From NCBI GenBank assembly GCA_027622275.1, contig JAQBZB010000058.1, positions 1-36,106 on the forward strand: DNA of 36,106 bases, read 5' to 3'. The stretch comes from Planctomycetota bacterium. GTDB taxonomy: Bacteria; Planctomycetota; Planctomycetia; Pirellulales; Pirellulaceae. The notes beneath the pieces are model-generated. The model saw nothing but the letters and a program-made list of their open reading frames with translations, had not been told where the DNA came from and did no database searches. The translations under genes were made by a program, and so were the position numbers. The first letter of the stretch is position 1, and each line of letters starts with the position of its first letter. Below, piece after piece: positions 24,217-32,800 of this stretch.

Positions 24217-25380
24217 TTACGCGGCGGAGATCTTCCTTGCGGCGAAGTAACTGGCGATACCGTCGACGACGCGCTGTTGCTCTGCGAACGTCAAGTCCGG
24301 AAAGATTGGCAGACTCAGGACTTCCGCGGCAGCGCGTGCGGATTCGAGCAGACTGCCTGGGGCACAGCTCACGTGACGGAAGCACTCTTGCTGGTGCAGC
24401 GGGATGGGATAGTAGATCTCGCTGGCGATGTGCTGTTCGGCGAGATGCGACCGCAGCGCGTCTCGGCGACCGTTCGGAACGCGGATCGTGAATTGGTTCC
24501 AAACATGGGTTCCGTCGCCGGCGGCGGGCAACGTGATGTTTTTCGTTAAACCTACGTCGGCGAACAACTCGTGATAGCGGGCGGCGTTCTCGCGGCGAGC
24601 TTCCGTCCAACGCTGCAAGTGCTTCATTTTCACGCACAGCGCAGCCGCTTGGAGCGTGTCGAGCCGGCTGTTGATGCCGACGACTCGATGCACATAGCGC
24701 GGGCTCATCCCGTGGGCGGCGAACAATCTGAGGCGCTCCGCTAGTTCGTCATTGGACGTTGTCAACATACCGCCGTCACCGCAGCCGCCCAGGTTCTTCG
24801 TCGGATAGAAGCTGAAGCAGCCAACGTCGCCCCAGGCTCCCGCCCCGCGATCGCGATGTTTCGAGCCGATGGCTTGAGCGGCATCTTCGATGACTCGAAT
24901 TCCTGCTTCCTCGGCAATCCGTTGAAGCTCGGTCATGTTGGCCATACGACCGAACAGATGAACGGGAATCACGGCTTTCGTGTCCGGTGTGATCGCTGCT
25001 TCGACCTTGGCGGGATCGAGATTGAACGTCGCGGGATCGATATCGACAAAGACGATCCTTGCCCCCAATCGCTCCACCGCGCTGGCCGTGGCAAAGAACG
25101 TGAAGCTGGGAACGATGACTTCGTCGCCCGCACCGATGTCCATCGCCAGCAGGGCCAACAGCAAAGCGTCGCTTCCCGATGCACAACCGACCGCGTGTTT
25201 CGCTCCTGATAGCTCGGCAAGGGCGTTTTCTAACTCGGTCACCGCGGGACCATAGAGGAACCGCCCCGTCTCGAAGACGTCGCGAATGGCTTCGAGCATC
25301 TCTTCGTGAAGCGGACGATTCTCGCCAACGATATCAAGCAACGGCACGCTTTGCGGATTAGTAGCGCGGTTGTGAGACAT
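24217..25380 (-). CDS. DegT/DnrJ/EryC1/StrS-family sugar aminotransferase
   Basis: A 387-residue PLP aminotransferase of the nucleotide-sugar type. Key residues: GCASGSDALLLAL (cofactor phosphate-binding loop), VIEDAAQAIGS with the Asp-Ala-Ala-Gln motif that contacts PLP, and the Schiff-base lysine K195 in FYPTKNLGGCGDGGM. Family knowledge: members aminate keto-sugars on UDP or dTDP for O-antigen, capsule or exopolysaccharide. The ATG at 25380 has a strong AAGGAG site 9 bp upstream; the in-frame extension upstream is dropped. There is no other sugar gene nearby, so the substrate cannot be deduced. The C39-like gene lies 114 bp upstream on the same strand. Confidence 0.93.
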   Translation of the reverse strand: MSHNRATNPQSVPLLDIVGENRPLHEEMLEAIRDVFETGRFLYGPAVTELENALAELSGAKHAVGCASGSDALLLALLAMDIGAGDEVIVPSFTFFATASAVERLGARIVFVDIDPATFNLDPAKVEAAITPDTKAVIPVHLFGRMANMTELQRIAEEAGIRVIEDAAQAIGSKHRDRGAGAWGDVGCFSFYPTKNLGGCGDGGMLTTSNDELAERLRLFAAHGMSPRYVHRVVGINSRLDTLQAAALCVKMKHLQRWTEARRENAARYHELFADVGLTKNITLPAAGDGTHVWNQFTIRVPNGRRDALRSHLAEQHIASEIYYPIPLHQQECFRHVSCAPGSLLESARAAAEVLSLPIFPDLTFAEQQRVVDGIASYFAARKISAA

Positions 25381-25494
25381 TTCGAGCAACTCCTTGTTGT
25401 GGACTCTCGGTGGCTGAACTCTGGGCCGTGGGTGAGGACGCCCGTCTCGCGCCAAACTGTCGGAGGGAGACGATAGGCGGCTCGGGGAAAACGG

Positions 25495-26352
25495 TCAAGA
25501 TCGTTCGATCAGCCGCACGGCGGTCCCTTGAAAAAGCTCTTCCAGATCCTTTTTGCTCCACATCTCGATGCCATAGTCCGGCGTCGGATCTGCGATCTTG
25601 AAGCCGCCCAGGCTGCCCTTGCCGAGCAACAATACGGAGTGTCCCTGTCCGGGACGCCAACCCCACTCAGAGAGTCGCGATTCGTCCGTTTGGGTGACTT
25701 CGGTTCCCAAGCCAACACTCAGAATCATCGGCTCGGTTAATGAATTTGAGATTTCGTCGGCGCTGCACTCGATCACCTCGACGTCCCAGCGCGTTCCCTG
25801 CGTCTTGCGTTTCAAGCCGCGATAAAGGCCCAGCCAAGTCGTCCCTTCGCGCGTCAAACAAAGCTCCGCCATTTCGGCTTCGGCCGCCTTGATCCCGTGC
25901 AATCGCAAGAGCGTTGCGGCCGAGGCCGCCGTGCATGTCTGCTGGGTCGTCTGTAAGCAAATGCCGTCGCGATCCCACTGGTTGCCGCACTTCGGCGGCT
26001 CGCCGAGCAGCGGGTAGACAGCCGCATAGCAAGCGGCGACGGCAAGTGCCGACGTGCAGAGTGTCTTGCGAAAGATGCGACCGTAGATGCGCCGCCACGC
26101 AAATCCAGCCAATAGACCGGCGAGCGGGGGCAACCAATTGCCGATCACGATCAGGTTGGAGAACGGCAGGATGGCAGTCAGCCGGACGTTGTACCAGAGG
26201 TGCCGGATGTAGTAGAACATCACGACCACCACGAGCATGGCAAGCAGATCACTCAATACCCGGCTGATGCGGTACGAACACCGCAACGAACCGAGAAACA
26301 TGGCAACGGTTAGCCCGCCGAGGATGACGAGCCCAACATAGAGATCGGCCAT
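25495..26352 (-). CDS. Polytopic membrane protein with C-terminal C39-like cysteine peptidase domain
   Basis: 285 residues from the ATG at 26352, which has GGGAGG 6 bp upstream. Four hydrophobic segments (about 5-22, 31-50, 62-85 and 98-115) precede a soluble domain with a C39-like layout: oxyanion Gln Q134, nucleophile C140 in QTCTAASAATLLRLHG, H238 in GQGHSVLLLG and D255 in FKIADPTPDYG. Family knowledge: C39 domains cleave double-glycine leaders of exported peptides, usually fused to ABC exporters, though stand-alone C39-like proteins exist. There is no ABC domain here. The four-helix anchor would put both termini on one side of the membrane. The substrate is unknown, and I see no double-glycine peptide gene nearby. 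Confidence 0.72.
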   Translation of the reverse strand: MADLYVGLVILGGLTVAMFLGSLRCSYRISRVLSDLLAMLVVVVMFYYIRHLWYNVRLTAILPFSNLIVIGNWLPPLAGLLAGFAWRRIYGRIFRKTLCTSALAVAACYAAVYPLLGEPPKCGNQWDRDGICLQTTQQTCTAASAATLLRLHGIKAAEAEMAELCLTREGTTWLGLYRGLKRKTQGTRWDVEVIECSADEISNSLTEPMILSVGLGTEVTQTDESRLSEWGWRPGQGHSVLLLGKGSLGGFKIADPTPDYGIEMWSKKDLEELFQGTAVRLIERS

Positions 26353-26383
26353 CGCTGCCTCCCGTTTGTCAGGACGTGCGTCG

Positions 26384-26413
26384 ATTCTACACAACTCTGT
26401 CCGCAGGTTGTAA
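26384..26413 (-). promoter_or_regulatory. Possible promoter of the C39-like gene
   Basis: On the minus strand, TTACAA (26413-26408), an 18-bp spacer and TAGAAT (26389-26384), about 30 bp before the ATG at 26352. It lies in a locally AT-rich spacer between the C39-like gene and the ATPase gene. Confidence 0.4.
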
Positions 26414-26524
26414 TAAGAAATCGAATAATGGCCGATATTTCGGACGTTCGCACATCGCGAGTCGTCGGAACGTCAAATGCTACTCTGCGACAGTATTTTA
26501 ACACGAAAGCAACAATCACAAGTT

Positions 26525-29500
26525 TTACGCAGCATTCAGATTGCGCGAGGCTTGCCCCCCCTGAACCCACGCCGTCACTTCTTTCAGATCGGGTTCCTTG
26601 CCATTGCGTATGATACGTTTGCCTTCTTTTGTTTCGACAAATGGCTCGACCAACGTCCACAGCTCTTGTGGATCGCTAGCGGCTAATTCTTCGACGTTCG
26701 TGATGCCAAGAGCGACCAGAATCTGAGCGTCGTGGCCACGCAATTGGGGGACGCGACAAACCAGTTCCGTCTGCTGCTGCCACTGCGTGACGACATCCGC
26801 CGTGAAGCGTTTAACTCCGAGCTGCCCGGAAATTGAATCGGGATCGGCTTTCAACAAGTCAGCTACTGTTTCGATGCCGATCGCTTCCAATCGCTCGGCG
26901 GTCCGAGCGCCGATCGAAGGTGCGTCGACCACTAAATCGTTTCGACCGAGATAGAACTTCGACTGCGAATTGGGCGATCGCATGGGGACAACATCGGGCT
27001 CCCGATCACGACGCTCGGAAACACGCAACGGCCGTTCATCCCGGCGCGACGTTGGACTGCTGCCTCGCGACGAGCCGGAATCACTGGCACCCGACCGCGT
27101 GTCTGGCGTCCCAATCCAATCCGCGATGCGAGACAACTCGAACTCGGTTCCCGACAGCAGCAGGGCCTGGCCATTGCTGCTGGCCGCCATGTCCTTCACG
27201 ATCGCACGCAACTCGGCAGGACTCAGACGATAGAGTTGCTCGGGTTCGGTGATGCCGCAGGCGACGAGAATCCTTGCGTCATAGCCGCGCAAACGTGGGA
27301 CTTCGCACAAGAGACGTGTTTGCGCTTTCCACGAAACGATTTGATCAGCCGTAATCCCACACTCATGCAACTCGCTGGCGGCGGACTTCGCCGACAGTCG
27401 CAAGAGATCGCCGATTCGCATGACACCGATCTTGCGAAGTCTGGCGACGTTCGTGGCGTCGATGGCGGGAGCATCTTCAATGGGGCTGTGTTCCGAGAGC
27501 GTGAACGTGTCACTCGTTGCATGCTTAGCACCGTTCGAGGAATTAGTGAGCGGAATGGCGCTAGCCACCGGTTCTTCGTGCGCCGTGAAACACTGGCGGC
27601 TAGCGCCGTGCCGCTCACCTGAATTCGGACGGGTATTTCTCGAACGGTCCTTACCGTCGACCGCTGCCTCGAAGGGACCGGCGTCGGCCGTTCTAAAGCC
27701 GGTCTGCGACGACTCGGTATTCGTCAGCTTGGCCGACGGTGCCGCAACATGCTCCAGCGTCCGCGCGGGAACATTTAACAGGCGGAACACGCTGGCCACA
27801 TGTTCGTGCTGCGTGAACAGCAACATCTGATGACCACCCGCCGCGAAGTCCCGTAACAGTTCGGCGGCTTCCGGAATGTTCTTCGAATCGACGTGAGTGA
27901 AAACGCCGCTCACGATCATGGGAACGTGAATGCCGCGTGACTTGAAGCCTTCGACCAAGGTCAGGCAGATGCTCAAATAGACCAGATCACGCCCGCCGTC
28001 GCTCAACTGGTGATAGGCGCGGCGGCGGCCATGTTCGTCCACGACCCACACTTGTTCGTTGGCGGCAACCTCGATCTTACGCAAATCACCCGCGGTCAAT
28101 CGGTGCAGGTACTCGGAAGCATCCGCTACGAGCGTTGATGTTCGCGAGTTGGCTCGGAGTCCGGCGATCGCTTCCTCCGTGGCTGCGATCTTCGCCAACA
28201 ATTCGCGCCGCCGGTCCGTGTCGCGAAGGTTCTGTTCGACACGCCGCAGCTCGGCTCGTTTCGCATCCAGCTGGTCCAAGATCTCAACGCGGTCCAGCAG
28301 TCGCAATTGCGCACGAACTTTCGCCAGATCCGACTCGAAATCATCCACCTCGGCGGCCAAACGATCTTGGCGTCGCTCCAGGGACGCGATCTCGTCCGAG
28401 ACAACCGACAATTCGCGTTCCCAGTCGGACGGCGTCTCCGTCACGAGCGCCCGAGCGTGCAACGGCGGATGTTCGGTACATTCACATTGGGCACTGTGCC
28501 AAGGAGTCAAAGCAACCGCGTCCCGACCGTAACTCGCTTCAATCTCGGTTTGCAAGTTCACCTTGCGGGCCGTCGCGCCCTTGATCGCAAGACGCAGTTC
28601 GGATTCGCAGCGGATCAGATCCTTCGCCTCGCTGGCGCAGTCCTTCTGGTGCGCCGTCGTTTCCCGGTAGCTCAGCTGGTTGCAGAGCCGATACACGTTT
28701 GCCCGCAGATCAGCCAGGCGTTCGGTGAACAGAGACCGGATTTCGTCCCCTTGGTAGTTCGCTGAGTCATTGATGTCGGCGAGCGTGGACTGGACGTCGT
28801 CGAGCTGTGATTCGATCTCGGCTAAGCAGCGACGAGGATCGCCAGCCAGCTCAGGCGGTCCAATTCGATCGGCCCGCTCGTCAAGCGACTGGTGCCGGGT
28901 CGTGATCTCGCGGAGCGTGTTCTGCCACCGCTCGATCTGAGCCACTAATTCCTTCAACTCTTGGGTCTGTGGAGCATCGATGTGACGAGTCGTCGGCGTG
29001 GCATCGCGACGAGCCAAGATCAGCTGCCGGCGATGTTCAGCGGCGTTCAGTTCGGTTTGCAGCTTTCGCAGTCCCGCTTGCCACTCGTCGAGCTGAGCTT
29101 CGAGGCGTTGGATCTGACCCGACAGCACGTCTTCGTCAGGCTGATCGTCGCGAGCCGTTTCGAGTTCGCTGATCACGCGCAGCAACTCGACTCGGCGGAT
29201 TTCCAGTTCGTCATGCGTCGCGGACACCCGCGGAATTGTTGCCAGCGTATCGCGTTGCTGTCGAAGTTGCTGTTCTAAGACGGAAAGATGTTCCGGATCA
29301 ACGGCACGGCCAAGCAAATCCAGACCGCTCGTATGGGCTTCTTCGATCAACGCTCCGATGCCCGGTCGACGGCGATAATCAACCGCATAAATGCGATCGA
29401 AGGTTGATTCAGGTACCGCCGTGATCGCTTCGGGAATATGAGCGCGACTGACGCCGGTGCCGTCTTCGCGTTCGATCGTCAGCCGGCCGTCATGGCTGCC

Positions 29501-29761
29501 ATCGTCGACGCGAGTGACTGTTTGAAGGCCCGATATCGTCCGAATCGCCAACCCGCCGCCAAAGCCTCGCGAGTCGACGGGCAAATAATGCCGCCGGGTT
29601 GATTCGTCGAAACCGTACAAGATGGACCGAACGAAGCGGCCCAAGGTCGCCTTGCCGGACCCTGCCGGCCCGTGAATGACGTTGACCCCACTGGTCAGAG
29701 AGTCAAGAGACAGATCGGAGCACGCTCCGAACCGATCCAGTCGAATGTTTCTGATTTGCAC
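26525..29761 (-). CDS. SMC/YhaN-like ATPase with two C-terminal DUF4332 (helix-hairpin-helix) modules and degenerate Walker B
   Basis: A 1078-residue protein starting at the GTG at 29761, preferred over an upstream TTG because GGAGGGG lies just before it. The N-terminal head has Walker A GPAGSGKAT (31-39). Long coiled coils span about 155-575. The C-terminal head has an ABC-type signature LSDGGRDLVYLS (about 585-596), a Walker B position reading VPMIVSGVFTHVD (about 612-624), and LLFTQHEH (about 648). Family knowledge: YhaN/SbcC-like heads normally end Walker B in DD or DE, here SG, so hydrolysis may be impaired. After a low-complexity linker come two DUF4332-type helix-hairpin-helix modules (about 764-883 and 943-1065), a DNA-binding-type fold. 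A 73-bp hairpin repeat encodes about residues 714-738. No SbcD-like nuclease gene is adjacent. Confidence 0.85.
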   Translation of the reverse strand: MQIRNIRLDRFGACSDLSLDSLTSGVNVIHGPAGSGKATLGRFVRSILYGFDESTRRHYLPVDSRGFGGGLAIRTISGLQTVTRVDDGSHDGRLTIEREDGTGVSRAHIPEAITAVPESTFDRIYAVDYRRRPGIGALIEEAHTSGLDLLGRAVDPEHLSVLEQQLRQQRDTLATIPRVSATHDELEIRRVELLRVISELETARDDQPDEDVLSGQIQRLEAQLDEWQAGLRKLQTELNAAEHRRQLILARRDATPTTRHIDAPQTQELKELVAQIERWQNTLREITTRHQSLDERADRIGPPELAGDPRRCLAEIESQLDDVQSTLADINDSANYQGDEIRSLFTERLADLRANVYRLCNQLSYRETTAHQKDCASEAKDLIRCESELRLAIKGATARKVNLQTEIEASYGRDAVALTPWHSAQCECTEHPPLHARALVTETPSDWERELSVVSDEIASLERRQDRLAAEVDDFESDLAKVRAQLRLLDRVEILDQLDAKRAELRRVEQNLRDTDRRRELLAKIAATEEAIAGLRANSRTSTLVADASEYLHRLTAGDLRKIEVAANEQVWVVDEHGRRRAYHQLSDGGRDLVYLSICLTLVEGFKSRGIHVPMIVSGVFTHVDSKNIPEAAELLRDFAAGGHQMLLFTQHEHVASVFRLLNVPARTLEHVAAPSAKLTNTESSQTGFRTADAGPFEAAVDGKDRSRNTRPNSGERHGASRQCFTAHEEPVASAIPLTNSSNGAKHATSDTFTLSEHSPIEDAPAIDATNVARLRKIGVMRIGDLLRLSAKSAASELHECGITADQIVSWKAQTRLLCEVPRLRGYDARILVACGITEPEQLYRLSPAELRAIVKDMAASSNGQALLLSGTEFELSRIADWIGTPDTRSGASDSGSSRGSSPTSRRDERPLRVSERRDREPDVVPMRSPNSQSKFYLGRNDLVVDAPSIGARTAERLEAIGIETVADLLKADPDSISGQLGVKRFTADVVTQWQQQTELVCRVPQLRGHDAQILVALGITNVEELAASDPQELWTLVEPFVETKEGKRIIRNGKEPDLKEVTAWVQGGQASRNLNAA
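27546..27618. repeat. 73-bp hairpin element inside the ATPase coding sequence
   Basis: The arms 27546-27566 and 27598-27618 are 21-bp inverted copies with two mismatches. It shares length and motif offsets (TGGCGCTAGC at offset 11, GGTTCT at 25, GCTAGCG at 54) with the element at 35970-36042. It is read through in frame and adds a peptide in the linker before the DUF4332 modules. Confidence 0.8.
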
Positions 29762-30098
29762 GAGAACCCCTCCTTGGGTAGTTTGCAATTCACGTCGTCC
29801 GGTGACAGATAGCGGGGCGGTAAATTAACACATCCCGCTCCACGAACCTAGATCGATTGGCCGCTCTGAGGGCACCGGGTTGCTAGCGTCGCGACGAAGA
29901 ACCGCGACGACGCCCAAGTCATCGCGTTCATCTCACCCAACCCGCACTTCTTACCACAACCTGCGGGTTGGTTGGATGGAACCGGAAAGTGGAAAGAATC
30001 AAGTTCGACTTCTCGCGCCGATATTACCGAACTTATCAGATAAGCGGTCGTGGCCTCGTTGCGCGGCTCGCGTTTATCGACACTTTGAGGTCGGCGGA
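29762..30098. other. Divergent spacer with two hairpins, no gene seen
   Basis: This 337-bp spacer separates the ATPase gene (minus) from the 845-residue protein gene (plus), so it should hold both promoters; I find no strong match to a consensus. It contains a perfect 10-bp inverted repeat CCAACCCGCA (29937-29946) with 29962-29971, and a palindrome CTTATC-A-GATAAG (30032-30044) that could be an operator. Open frames across it do not look coding. Confidence 0.5.
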
Positions 30099-32636
30099 AT
30101 GACGAAAGCGTTATCCAACACACCCTTGTGGCCGTACATCGGAGTCGCTGGCTGCTTGCTCATCCTGACGTTGCTGTCGCCGCGGTCCTGGAAGCAAGAC
30201 GACGACCCGCTCGTGTCGGAATCCGTGCGATCGCAACCGACTCTGGCGGCGGCCGCGATTGCGAGTCCGCCGACCGACTCGTCCTCGCAACACCAGGCGT
30301 TCGCGGACGTCGGCGTTCGTCCGCAGCCTCATACCTCCTCCACGTCACCGAATCAGCTTTTGTCGTTAAACGAATTCCAAACGCCTCGACAGACCGCCAA
30401 GATCTCGCCACCCGTGACGGAGCGAATTGAGTTTGATCCATCCTTCAGCGGGTTCCCAAGTCTGCCCGAACCGGACACGAAACCGTCGCCACTGCGTGTC
30501 AACATCGCCCCACGTCTGTCACCCCCCACGGCGTCGCTCGAGCGTGTCAACGTATCGGTTGCTAGAAAGACAGCCGAGACCGCGCCAAATGTTTCGACAT
30601 ACTGGCCGATGCCCCACAATCTCATCACGCGACTCGCAACGCTTGCGGAGATCGAGGGCTGTCAGGAATGGGCTGGCCGCGTACGCTTCGCCATCGAGCA
30701 GCTCCATCACACCGAGTTGCCGCAGGGCGGCGGCGTCACCGAGTATCTCGAGATGCTTGACGCCGCCGTTCACGAAGCGACAGCTCTCGCCGAACGTGAA
30801 CAACGCCCGGATGCACGGGCCGCGATTCTGCGAGCCAATTACGCGCTGGCGCGACGCCTTGAGATCTGGCAACAAATTCGGCGGGTTGTCCAAGGACAAA
30901 CGGTCCCCATTGCGTTGCAAAGCGATGACAATGCACGAATCGGCCAGCGGCTGGACGCGGTCGACGAGCGATTGGTTGACGCCGCGCAAGGAAGTGTGTG
31001 GAGCAAGTATCTGAGACTGGATCAACTGCGGACGCTGATCGGCTCCGGCGATACGCAGGCTCAGCATCGACTGGCACGCCAGATTCTCGCGCGGATGGAA
31101 TCGGACGAACTCGATTCGCGGCAATCGACAATGTTGGAGGCTCCGCCGTTCTCGGAACTGGCGTTTGCGCTGCGACGCTGGGCGGACGAGCCCGTTGACT
31201 GCACGGCATTGCTCGATGACATCGAGGCTTATGAAGAGTCTCGCCGCGTGGATGGAGCCCATTCGCTCGCGCGTCTCTACCAGAACTCACGTTGGTCTAC
31301 CAATCCGGAGATCGAAAGGTTAAGCGATTTGCTCAACTCGCATTATCGCAACGCCAACATTCGCGTCGCGATCGCGAGCGAGTTTCTGAATCGACTGATT
31401 CCCCACATCGAACCCGCGGACGAAGACATCAACGAATACATTCAGGGAACTCAAGTGTACGGAGTCAGCCGCATTCATACCGAACTGCGTGCGACGCTCA
31501 TTCCGGATTTCGTACGGTGGCGGGTCGGCGTCGAAGCGAGCGGCGAAGTGGAATCGTCGACGGCCGCGGACGCGGGGCCCGCGACGTTTTACAACGAAGC
31601 GCTGTCCCGCTATCTGGCGCGCAAATTGCTGATCGTCGAGCGCAATGGCGTCAGCGTTTGGCGAGCGGAAGCCGAAGCGGACAGCGATGCGGGCTTGACC
31701 GGATTCCGGACGGATTTTGACCGCGTGCCGATCCTCGGTTGGCTGGCGCGGACGATCGCACTCGATCAGCATGACAGCCATTTCCGCGGTGCCCAACGCG
31801 AAGCCGAAGAACGATTGGCGGCTCGTGCCAGCGAACGTCTCGACAAGGAAGTACACGCGCGACTCGAAAGGGCGGAGCAGGAATTCAACGAGTACTTGTT
31901 GTCCCCCATGACGCAGCTCAAACTGAATCCCGTGGCACTTGACTTGCGTACGAGCAAGACGCGACTGATCGGTCGCTATCGCCTCGCGGGGGACCACCAA
32001 CTGGGAGCACACACACCGCGCCCGCAAGCACCGGGCGACAGTTTGCTAAGCGTCCAAATCCATGAGAGCGCGATGAACAATGTCGTCGAGCAACTCAGCC
32101 TGGACGGGAAGGAGTCTGATCTGCGGGAGCTGTATCGCGAGATTTGCGCCAAGTTTGCGCGGCCCGATCTGGAAGTGCCCGATGAAGTGCCCATGGGTGT
32201 GAAGATCCGCTTCTCGGACAGCCAGGCGATACACGTGCGTTTCGAGCAAGGAAGAGTCATTGTGACGCTGCGAATCGCCGAGCTTAGCCGTGGGCGGCGG
32301 CACCAGTGGAGGAACTTTGCCGTCCGGGCTTACTACGTTCCCGATCCCACACAACTCGATGCCAACCTCGTGCGGGAAGGCTCGATCGAACTCGACGGAC
32401 AGCATATCACCTCGCTCGATCGAGTCGCTCTGAGCGGAATCTTCAGCAAAACGCTTTCCCGAAGTCGGCCGTTCAAATTGATCAACAAACAAATTGCGGA
32501 AAGCGAAAACCTCGATGACCTGCAAGTCACGCAGTTCGTCGTCACGGAAGGCTGGATCGGCGTCGCACTCGGGCCGCAATACGGTACGACCGTCGAGGGA
32601 TTGGCAAGGCAACCGGAGGCGACGCGGCTTCGCTGA
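30099..32636 (+). CDS. Large membrane-anchored protein of unknown function
   Basis: 845 residues from the ATG at 30099. One N-terminal membrane segment (about 10-27, LWPYIGVAGCLLILTLLSP) follows a short cytoplasmic tail, so most of the protein lies outside the cytoplasm. Residues about 30-160 are Ser/Pro/Thr-rich and probably disordered. A helical region (about 165-400, with Ala/Leu/Arg-rich helices) and a mixed region to about 640 follow, including a charged helix (AQREAEERLAARASERLDKE). The last 200 residues are beta-rich, with VPMGVKIRFSDSQAIHVRFE and WIGVALGPQYGT. I recognise no family. It faces the SMC-like ATPase gene across a shared 337-bp spacer. An upstream in-frame extension lacks coding character and is dropped. 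Confidence 0.75.
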   Translation: MTKALSNTPLWPYIGVAGCLLILTLLSPRSWKQDDDPLVSESVRSQPTLAAAAIASPPTDSSSQHQAFADVGVRPQPHTSSTSPNQLLSLNEFQTPRQTAKISPPVTERIEFDPSFSGFPSLPEPDTKPSPLRVNIAPRLSPPTASLERVNVSVARKTAETAPNVSTYWPMPHNLITRLATLAEIEGCQEWAGRVRFAIEQLHHTELPQGGGVTEYLEMLDAAVHEATALAEREQRPDARAAILRANYALARRLEIWQQIRRVVQGQTVPIALQSDDNARIGQRLDAVDERLVDAAQGSVWSKYLRLDQLRTLIGSGDTQAQHRLARQILARMESDELDSRQSTMLEAPPFSELAFALRRWADEPVDCTALLDDIEAYEESRRVDGAHSLARLYQNSRWSTNPEIERLSDLLNSHYRNANIRVAIASEFLNRLIPHIEPADEDINEYIQGTQVYGVSRIHTELRATLIPDFVRWRVGVEASGEVESSTAADAGPATFYNEALSRYLARKLLIVERNGVSVWRAEAEADSDAGLTGFRTDFDRVPILGWLARTIALDQHDSHFRGAQREAEERLAARASERLDKEVHARLERAEQEFNEYLLSPMTQLKLNPVALDLRTSKTRLIGRYRLAGDHQLGAHTPRPQAPGDSLLSVQIHESAMNNVVEQLSLDGKESDLRELYREICAKFARPDLEVPDEVPMGVKIRFSDSQAIHVRFEQGRVIVTLRIAELSRGRRHQWRNFAVRAYYVPDPTQLDANLVREGSIELDGQHITSLDRVALSGIFSKTLSRSRPFKLINKQIAESENLDDLQVTQFVVTEGWIGVALGPQYGTTVEGLARQPEATRLR

Positions 32637-32659
32637 GGTGACACTCGAGGGAAGTGCTG

Positions 32660-32800
32660 AATGACGAAAGACCCAAGGACGAAGGAAATCCGAATGATCG
32701 AATGTCGAATAGGAGTGCTATCCCGCTTCATTCGTGCGGGGCTTCGGATTTCGTCATTGGGTCTTTCGTCATTGGCCATCGTCATTGGCCATCGTCATTG
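32660..32800. repeat. Nested inverted repeat with 13-bp tandem tail overlapping the CvpA-like gene's 3' end
   Basis: AATGACGAAAGACCCAA (32660-32676) and its exact complement (32757-32773) form 17-bp outer arms. GAAATCCGAA (32685-32694) and 32743-32752 form 10-bp inner arms. The right end runs on as two copies of a 13-bp unit (32771-32783 and 32784-32796) plus ATTG. The stop codon and last residues of the minus-strand CvpA-like gene (stop 32784-32782) lie inside this tail. It belongs to a repeat type that produces FVIxH-like spurious peptides in planctomycetes. Confidence 0.8.

Noticed and set aside
31320-32027. Minus-strand frame of 235 codons
   Set aside because: Antisense to the 845-residue protein gene; the composition looks like a codon-bias shadow and no start signal is present.
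32771-32800. Short tandem 13-bp units considered as a CRISPR or iteron array
   Set aside because: Only two units without spacers, and they form the tail of an inverted-repeat element; no cas or replication gene is nearby.
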